A stretch of 10,938 nucleotides of DNA from Lachnospiraceae bacterium UBA3332 (GTDB lineage Bacteria > Bacillota > Clostridia > Lachnospirales > Lachnospiraceae), in assembly GCA_002361095.1 (NCBI GenBank), contig DERU01000010.1, positions 2,184-13,121 of the forward strand, read 5' to 3'. The position numbers and the translations under genes were made by a program. The notes under the pieces are model-generated. The model saw only the letters and a list, made by a program, of their open reading frames with translations, was not told the DNA's origin and ran no database searches. Shown in pieces: positions 5,655 to 10,938 of the stretch (positions within the stretch are counted from its first letter, which is position 1; every line of letters begins with the position of its first letter).

Positions 5655-6107
5655 TCAATAGTACTTGCGGTTCCCCCAAAGATTGCCTTTTTTCAATTCC
5701 AGATACTCATGATAGGCCCTCTCCAAAATCTGCTTCTCATTGGTAAATTTCAGCAGATGATACGCTTCATGGTATTTGTAAAATCCGGAATCCGCAAAAT
5801 ATTCTTCCCTTTGCGGCTTACTGTAATAACTGTCCGCCATCATAAGATACCAATGCACTTCTTTCTCCACGGTATCTTCCGGCACGCTGAACGTATATTC
5901 GCTCTTGCCGACATATTTGATGATGGATGCCCTGGAGCCACTCTCCTCCAACACCTCGCGCAGCGCGGTCTGTTTATAATCCTCCCCCGCCTCCACAGTC
6001 CCTTTCGGCAATACCCACCCTTCATACCGGTTTTTGTAGTTTTTATAAAGGAGCAGGATCTTCCCGCGGAAAATTACCACACCGCCGCAGCTGGTTGCTT
6101 CAATCAT
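5655..6107 (-). CDS. NUDIX hydrolase
   Basis: This 150-residue single-domain NUDIX protein would hydrolyse a nucleoside diphosphate linked to another moiety, using divalent metal. The Nudix box runs from Gly36 to Ser58: G-x5-E-x7-R-E-V-L-E-E-S-G-S, with the metal-binding Glu51, Glu54 and Glu55 all present. Only the last position, usually aliphatic, is Ser. WVLPKGTVEAGED around the box resembles the AP4A/8-oxo-dGTP type subgroup, but the substrate cannot be read from sequence. A Tyr/His/Glu-rich C-terminal helix region (HEAYHLLKF, then ERAYHEYLELKKG) follows. The start at 6107 is fixed by AGGAGG 7 nt upstream and by homology; the longer frame to 6185 begins inside the promoter and is rejected. 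It has its own promoter and probable terminator, so it is likely monocistronic. Confidence 0.93.
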   Translation of the reverse strand: MIEATSCGGVVIFRGKILLLYKNYKNRYEGWVLPKGTVEAGEDYKQTALREVLEESGSRASIIKYVGKSEYTFSVPEDTVEKEVHWYLMMADSYYSKPQREEYFADSGFYKYHEAYHLLKFTNEKQILERAYHEYLELKKGNLWGNRKYY

Positions 6108-6184
6108 TGCAATTCCTCCTGTCCGGCGATATCCGATTGCCGCTATTTTGTAAAAACAGCTGCAGCACCCGATTTCTATCCACA

Positions 6185-6213
6185 AGTATATCCTAAAACC
6201 GACCGCAGGGCAA
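6185..6213 (-). promoter_or_regulatory. SigA-type promoter of the NUDIX gene
   Basis: On the minus strand TTGCCC (6213-6208) and TATACT (6190-6185) are separated by exactly 17 bp. The -35 begins 4 nt after the PBP stop codon. Transcription would start near 6178, giving a leader of about 70 nt. Confidence 0.7.
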
Positions 6214-6216
6214 GTC

Positions 6217-7671
6217 CTATCCTAAAAAATAAGCGTCAAAAACCCTTCGTGCCAAAGGAACCGCATAGTCCCCGCCCGATCCGATGCGCTCCACGATCAC
6301 CGTCACCGCAATCTCCGGGTCCTGTGCCGGCGCAAACCCCGTAAACCAGGCGTGGGAATCCAGCTTTTCGTCATTGAATTCCGCGCTTCCGGTTTTGCCT
6401 GCGCATGTATAAGCGCGATCCTTCAATCCTCTGCCGGTTCCCTCCTGCACCACCTCTTCCATCAGCTTTCCAAGCTGCGCCGCCTCTTCTTTTGCCATCA
6501 GTTGGCAGTATTGCACGGGCCGGTTTTCCTCCAAAATCTTGCCCTCCGCGCTTTTTATGCTGTCCACCAGAACCGGCCGCATCAAAACGCCTTCATTGGC
6601 GATAGCCGCCGTGATCAGGTTCAGCTGCATGGGGGAAATCTGTGTCTTGCCCTGCCCGATGGAAGTCTGCACCACATCTTCCGTACTGCTTTCCTCCGTC
6701 AGCCGCACCGTCGTTTTATTATAGGAAAGCGGAATGGGAAGTTCCGCATTAAACAGCAAAGAATCAATGGTATCCTGAAATTTTTTCCGGTTCAGCTGCA
6801 TCCCGATATTGGCAAAGGAACTGTTGCACGACTTTGCAAACGAAAGTCCCAAATCCACCTTGCCGTGCACGGATCCGTGAAAACAGTTGATTTTACTTTC
6901 CCCGTATGTATATGCACCGTTACACTGGTAGCTGTAGTTTTGCCACTGATCCCCAAACTGACGCAGATAAGCGAGCGCCGTCACAATCTTAAACGTGGAT
7001 CCCGGCGGATACAGCCCCTGCGTCACCCGGTTTACCAGGGCCGCATTGTCCGTATCCGTACTCACCTGTTCCCAAATCTGTACGATTTGGTTGGGATCAA
7101 AATCCGGTTTGCTGACCATGGCCAGAATCCGCCCCGTGCGCACATCCGTGACCACGATAGCCCCCTGATAAGCGCCCAGCGCATCATAAGCCGCCTGCTG
7201 CAGGGTAACGTCCAGGGTAGTGTAAACATCGTTTCCGGGATTTTTCGTCCCTGCCAGTTCATTATCCATCTTTTTTCTTTCCGCGATATCGGACTGGATC
7301 AAAAAATAATTTTCCAATTCCTCTATGCCGGTTCGGCCTTTCTGGGAGTAACCCACCACATGCGCAAACACTTCCCCGTAAGGATACTCCCGTATTTCAC
7401 CGCCGTCCGTCCCCTGTACGCTGCGCGCCAGCGCCTCCCCGCCCGCCGCGTAAATGGTACCCCTCCGGTTTTCCTGCGCCAGCACGCGCTGGCGGGAATT
7501 GTAGCTGTTGTTAAAAAGGGTTTCATCGTTTTTAACCACATAGGATGCCAGATATCCGAACAGCCCGGCAAACAGCGCGATAAACAGCATGGCGCAAACA
7601 TACATTTCACGGTTCCTTGCAAACCGCGTCCCTTTACGGTTGTCCTTCTTTTTCCTTCTTTCGCCTTTCAA
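6217..7671 (-). CDS. Class B penicillin-binding protein, peptidoglycan transpeptidase (PbpA/FtsI type)
   Basis: This 484-residue monofunctional transpeptidase crosslinks peptidoglycan outside the membrane. A Lys/Arg-rich cytoplasmic tail (1-22) precedes a signal-anchor helix (about 23-46), then NSYNSRQRVLAQENRRGTIY (55-74), the usual start of the extracytoplasmic part. The catalytic motifs are complete: SxxK at Ser225-Lys228 (STFK), SxN at Ser281-Asn283 (SCN) and KTGS at Lys426-Ser429, with AWFTGFAP following. There are no PASTA repeats. The chosen start is TTG, 9 nt after GGAAGAGG, overlapping the upstream gene by 38 nt; the alternative ATG at 7605 (residue 23, after AAGGAA) would remove the basic tail. 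Pairing with the RodA/FtsW gene upstream implies a cognate polymerase-crosslinker couple. Whether it serves elongation, division or sporulation is not decidable here. Confidence 0.95.
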   Translation of the reverse strand: MKGERRKKKDNRKGTRFARNREMYVCAMLFIALFAGLFGYLASYVVKNDETLFNNSYNSRQRVLAQENRRGTIYAAGGEALARSVQGTDGGEIREYPYGEVFAHVVGYSQKGRTGIEELENYFLIQSDIAERKKMDNELAGTKNPGNDVYTTLDVTLQQAAYDALGAYQGAIVVTDVRTGRILAMVSKPDFDPNQIVQIWEQVSTDTDNAALVNRVTQGLYPPGSTFKIVTALAYLRQFGDQWQNYSYQCNGAYTYGESKINCFHGSVHGKVDLGLSFAKSCNSSFANIGMQLNRKKFQDTIDSLLFNAELPIPLSYNKTTVRLTEESSTEDVVQTSIGQGKTQISPMQLNLITAAIANEGVLMRPVLVDSIKSAEGKILEENRPVQYCQLMAKEEAAQLGKLMEEVVQEGTGRGLKDRAYTCAGKTGSAEFNDEKLDSHAWFTGFAPAQDPEIAVTVIVERIGSGGDYAVPLARRVFDAYFLG

Positions 7672-8980
7672 TTTTTAATTCCTCTTCCTGTCGCATGACA
7701 AAAATCCCTTCCGCCATAAAAAACAGCCATGTGGTGGCCATGACGCTGCTTCCCCCATAGCTGATAAAGGGAAGGGTCACTCCGGTCAGCGGAATGAATT
7801 TTGTGCCGCCCCCAACGGTCAAAAACATTTGAAAAAGGTATAAAAAACCGATTCCGACCGCAAGATTTTTATAAAACCCGTCTTTTAACCCGCCGGCCAG
7901 CTGTATCAGCTGCAAAAAAATGACAATTCCGACACCAACGATCCCAATCCCGAAAAGCAGGCCAAGTTCCTCCACCACCGCCGAAAAGATAAAATCCGTC
8001 TCCACGTGCGGAATGTCTCCCGGAGTGCCCTTGCCGATTCCCAGACCGAACCATCCGCCCCGGCTCATGGCAAAAAGCGACTGGGTAATCTGGTATCCCT
8101 GGTCGTCGATCACACTCCAGGGATCCTTCCATGCCTGAAAACGCACCTGTACATGGGAAAACAGGCGGTAGGCAACAACGGAAGCGCCCGCCCCGGCTGC
8201 CGTCCCCAAAAGCAGATAGACGATACGGTGACAGGCCACGGTGACCATGATCACATAAACCGCAAAGTAAATCAGCGCGCTGCCAAGATCTTTGGAAAAT
8301 ACCAAAACCAGCACATGCGCCGCCGCCCCCATGCCTGCCAGCACCACCTGTAAAATACCCGTATCTTTGGCCAACAGGGAAGCAAGAAACAACACATACA
8401 ATATTTTGACGAATTCCGAAGGCTGAAATGTGATCCCAATCACCGTAAAGGAAAGCTTGGCCCCCCTTGTCAGCTGTCCCAAAAGCAAAACCGTCCCAAT
8501 GGCGGCAAGTCCCACCGCCATATAAACCCACCCCAGCTTTTTGAGAACCTTAAACGACTTTATGACCCATACCGCCAAAAACCCCAGCATAAAAGACGCT
8601 GCCGCAATGGCCAGCTGCTTTTGCGCCTTCGCGATGTCCAGACGGGTCAAAATAATCATTCCTGCGCTCAAAAGCATACATACATGGTTTAATAAAAGCC
8701 GGTTGAGTCCCGGAAACAAAAGAACGCCCAATATAGGCAGGGCCAGCGTGAGTATCTGCAAAAAAGCGTACAAAACCAGGTACCGCATCTGCTGCGTCCT
8801 AAGCACAATGGTCAAAAATGCGCTAAACTGCGTCAAAAACAAAAACACACATTCCGCATTGGCCACCACCGTCTGCTCCCTTACACTGTGAAACGTAAGC
8901 CCATACAGGCCGCAGCTAAGAAACGCGGCCAGAAACAATATGATCAAATATTTTGAATAAATGACAAAGAAAGACGCCAA
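7634..8980 (-). CDS. RodA/FtsW/SpoVE (SEDS) family peptidoglycan glycosyltransferase
   Basis: This 448-residue polytopic membrane protein polymerises lipid II into glycan strands. SEDS landmarks occur in order: FQPSEFVKI (185-193), FSKDLGSALIYF (228-239) with Asp231 at the position of the essential Asp, VRFQAWKDPW (279-288), GYQITQSLFAMSRGGWFGLGIGKG (295-318), ETDFIFSAVVEELG (327-340) and PLTGVTLPFISYGGSS (397-412). It is longer than the typical 370-400 residues because of about 60 extra N-terminal residues with additional hydrophobic helices, as in RodA-like proteins partnered with PbpA in some clostridia and actinobacteria. It ends in a charged tail (EEELKIERRKKEKEG). The TTG start follows AAGGAG by 10 nt and the U32 stop by 2 nt. 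The downstream PBP overlaps it, so stoichiometric synthesis is likely. Confidence 0.95.
   Translation of the reverse strand: MASFFVIYSKYLIILFLAAFLSCGLYGLTFHSVREQTVVANAECVFLFLTQFSAFLTIVLRTQQMRYLVLYAFLQILTLALPILGVLLFPGLNRLLLNHVCMLLSAGMIILTRLDIAKAQKQLAIAAASFMLGFLAVWVIKSFKVLKKLGWVYMAVGLAAIGTVLLLGQLTRGAKLSFTVIGITFQPSEFVKILYVLFLASLLAKDTGILQVVLAGMGAAAHVLVLVFSKDLGSALIYFAVYVIMVTVACHRIVYLLLGTAAGAGASVVAYRLFSHVQVRFQAWKDPWSVIDDQGYQITQSLFAMSRGGWFGLGIGKGTPGDIPHVETDFIFSAVVEELGLLFGIGIVGVGIVIFLQLIQLAGGLKDGFYKNLAVGIGFLYLFQMFLTVGGGTKFIPLTGVTLPFISYGGSSVMATTWLFFMAEGIFVMRQEEELKIERRKKEKEGQP
7681..7688 (-). promoter_or_regulatory. Shine-Dalgarno for the PBP TTG start
   Basis: GGAAGAGG on the minus strand, inside the 3' end of the RodA/FtsW gene, is 9 nt before the TTG at 7671. 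It supports the overlapping TTG start over the later ATG, though AAGGAA before 7605 keeps that option alive. Confidence 0.5.
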
Positions 8981-8982
8981 TG

Positions 8983-10938
8983 TTATGGTACTCCTTTTTT
9001 AAAATGTCCCGTGGTATAGGCCGCCGGCAAATCCCCTTCCCCCTCCAAAAAAAGCCGCAGGATTTTCGCCGTCTCTTTGGGGTCTTCATCCGTAAAATCC
9101 AGCCGCAGGGCGCGGACGCCGCACCTGGCCAGTTCCCCTTCATAAGACCGCAAACACAGCGGTACCGAATTGTAAACGGTATTGATACAGTGGGCACAAT
9201 TGACCAGTACCGGAAAACAGGTCTGATAGCGGTCTTTGATCGAATAGGAAAAGCTGCGTCCCCCGTTTGCCTGCAGGGATTTTGTTATGCGGCAGTCCCC
9301 GGCCGTTTTCCTCACGCAGCCCGCGCTCTGCATCATGGGAATTTTGCCGTAAACCATCACTTCCATGCGGCCGGCGGGCAGTCCCGCCAATTCCCTGCGG
9401 TTATATTCCAGCGGCGCGGTATAGCAGTCTATGCCAAAATAACGCCGGAAAAACGCATAAGTGGCGGTATTAAACACATAAGCGGAATGCTGCAGGGAAA
9501 TTTCTTTTTCCCAGCCATATTTTCGGGCCCAGAGCACGCCCGACAGGCCGCCCGCCTGCAGCCCGTCCACCAAATCGGCATGTCCTTCTTCCAAAAGCCA
9601 TGTAAAAAGCCGCGCAAACCACTTTTCGGAACCGGAACGCAGAATCGTTGGCAGGGACAAATAAAAGGAAAATTCCGGATCCGCCATCCTGCGCGTCTTT
9701 ACCTTTTCCCAAAACCCGGTGTCGGCCGCTTTTTCAAAAACGGCATCGGCTAAAAGATACAGTCTCCGAACCGCCGGCATTTCCAAGACAGCCAAGGCCT
9801 GTTTTACAAAAAGCGCCGAAGCCCTATATTCCAGAATCCTCTTTGTTCCCGTCTCCTCCGGCGGCTCCTTTGGTTCCCCGGGCGGCGCTGCGTTTAGCCG
9901 GCGCCGTTTGCAGGGACGCGTCATTTTCTCATAAAGGGCATCCAGCGTCTGTCTGCGCAATTCGTTCAAAGCGGAGACCGGAAGAAACACCTCATCCGGA
10001 AGCCAAACCTCCGCCTTTTGCAGAAAAAATCGGGATCCTCCCATCTTTTGCAGCTGCCTGTACACATCATCCTTCGACAGCGGCCTGTTCTGCGCCGCCG
10101 CAGACGCCATCCCTTCCCTTTCCACACGGAAATCTTCACAGGATGCCGACAGTTTTGCAGGTTTCCCCTCTTGTATCATAATCGACAGATTGACCGGTTT
10201 GGTTAATTCTTTTTCCACATATTTTTTCCTGATTTCATCCAAAACCGCTTCCGGCGTCTTTGTATACCCGGGATTGTCCAGACTGACCATATCCCTGCCG
10301 TTATGTTTTTCATAATAACCGCCGCTTAAACCGGAACGCACATACAGACAGGACAAAAGTTCCATATCTTCCGGATCCACGCTCCAAGCGTCAGGACCGG
10401 TTTCATACAAATCCATGTATTTGCGGTACAGCGCCGTCACCCCCGCCACATATTCGGGGCCTTTCATTCTTCCCTCAATTTTAAAAGCATCCATGCCGGC
10501 ATCCATTAATTTTGGCAAAATGGGAAGCGCGCAAAGATCCTTTAAACTCAGCGGATACTGTGGCGTTTTTTCCCCGGCTGCCACCTTTTTTCCCTCCAAT
10601 ACCTGATAAGGCTGTCTGCAGGGCTGGGCGCATCTTCCCCGATTGCCGCTCCGGCCCCCCAGCAGGCTGGAAAAAAGGCATTGGCCGGAATAAGCGTAAC
10701 AAAGCGCACCGTGTATAAAAACCTCCAGTTCCATACCGGTTTTCCGCTTCATATCCTTTAATTCTTCCAGGGAAAGTTCCCGGGCCGGAACTACCCTGCA
10801 CACACCCCGTTCTTTCAAAAACAACGCCGTCTCGGATTCCGTGACGGTCATCTGGGTACTGGCATGCAGGGCAAGACCCGGAAACGCTTTCCGGCAGCTT
10901 TCCAGTACTCCCAAATCCTGCACGATCACGCCGTCCAG
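8983..10938 (-). CDS. U32 family protein with DUF3656-like region (RlhA-like), partial
   Basis: The frame is open to the right edge, giving 651 visible residues; about 100 N-terminal residues are probably missing. The U32 signature ELEVFIHGALCYAYSGQCLF is present (residues 70-89 from the edge), followed by GGRSGNRGRCAQPCR. Its four cysteines (80, 87, 103, 107) match the set that binds an Fe-S cluster in U32 proteins such as UbiU/UbiV. DAFKIEGRMKGPEYVAG (151-167) and a DUF3656-like beta domain (about 248-338, with NRPLSKDDVYRQL) follow, then a C-terminal part ending TTGHFKKGVP. Family members with this layout, such as E. coli RlhA, hydroxylate a 23S rRNA cytidine, and shorter relatives modify tRNA U34; the 'collagenase' label is historical. 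Function as an RNA hydroxylase is inferred. It lies 2 nt before the RodA/FtsW gene. Confidence 0.93.
   Translation of the reverse strand: MDGVIVQDLGVLESCRKAFPGLALHASTQMTVTESETALFLKERGVCRVVPARELSLEELKDMKRKTGMELEVFIHGALCYAYSGQCLFSSLLGGRSGNRGRCAQPCRQPYQVLEGKKVAAGEKTPQYPLSLKDLCALPILPKLMDAGMDAFKIEGRMKGPEYVAGVTALYRKYMDLYETGPDAWSVDPEDMELLSCLYVRSGLSGGYYEKHNGRDMVSLDNPGYTKTPEAVLDEIRKKYVEKELTKPVNLSIMIQEGKPAKLSASCEDFRVEREGMASAAAQNRPLSKDDVYRQLQKMGGSRFFLQKAEVWLPDEVFLPVSALNELRRQTLDALYEKMTRPCKRRRLNAAPPGEPKEPPEETGTKRILEYRASALFVKQALAVLEMPAVRRLYLLADAVFEKAADTGFWEKVKTRRMADPEFSFYLSLPTILRSGSEKWFARLFTWLLEEGHADLVDGLQAGGLSGVLWARKYGWEKEISLQHSAYVFNTATYAFFRRYFGIDCYTAPLEYNRRELAGLPAGRMEVMVYGKIPMMQSAGCVRKTAGDCRITKSLQANGGRSFSYSIKDRYQTCFPVLVNCAHCINTVYNSVPLCLRSYEGELARCGVRALRLDFTDEDPKETAKILRLFLEGEGDLPAAYTTGHFKKGVP
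8991..8996 (-). promoter_or_regulatory. Shine-Dalgarno for the RodA/FtsW TTG start
   Basis: AAGGAG, within the last codons of the U32 gene (Lys-Lys-Gly), lies 10 nt before the TTG at 8980. There is no in-frame ATG in the first hydrophobic helix, so it decides the start. Confidence 0.65.

Noticed and set aside
6108..6185. N-terminal extension of the NUDIX protein to 6185
   Set aside because: It would start at the -10 box of the promoter and lacks a ribosome site, while the ATG at 6107 has AGGAGG and fits the family length.
6352..7698. A 448-codon plus-strand frame antisense to the PBP gene
   Set aside because: The minus strand carries all three PBP catalytic motifs; the plus frame has no recognisable domain.

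Overview
The window looks like a chromosomal housekeeping stretch from an anaerobic, endospore-forming member of the Clostridia, most likely Lachnospiraceae. This rests on the gene order rpmB / asp23 (yloU type) / fakA / recG, on a GerW (YtfJ) plus DUF2953 (YtfI) sporulation pair, and on a RodA/FtsW-like plus class B PBP pair beside a long U32 protein. Base composition is moderate (roughly half G+C), Shine-Dalgarno sequences are strong, and almost every gene lies on the minus strand. The species assignment is inference; no rRNA is present.

Layout from the left. Positions 1-2899 (minus) hold a compact operon: an Asp23/Gls24 protein, the fatty-acid kinase fakA, and the N-terminal 284 residues of recG, which runs off the left edge. 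It is read divergently from rpmB (plus, 3081-3266), with promoter elements for both directions in the 181 bp between them. Positions 3267-3523 hold no convincing gene but an unusual density of hairpins: the rpmB terminator, a 28-nt-arm imperfect palindrome and two further terminator-like structures. A 48-residue membrane protein follows on the minus strand (3524-3670).

Positions 3786-5506 (minus) are a three-gene unit: a 110-residue protein of unknown function, a DUF2953 membrane-anchored protein and GerW. All three junctions overlap or abut. Next are a NUDIX hydrolase with its own good promoter (5655-6107) and a translationally coupled cell-wall unit (6217-10938): a U32 protein (partial at the right edge), a RodA/FtsW-family glycosyltransferase and a monofunctional transpeptidase. 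The last two are expected to act together as a polymerase plus crosslinker.

I found no defence island, CRISPR array, insertion sequence, tRNA or rRNA, and nothing that amounts to a new multi-gene system. The observations most worth a second look are the structured 3280-3490 segment, the uncharacterised first gene of the gerW unit, and plus-strand terminator-like hairpins that lie among minus-strand genes.
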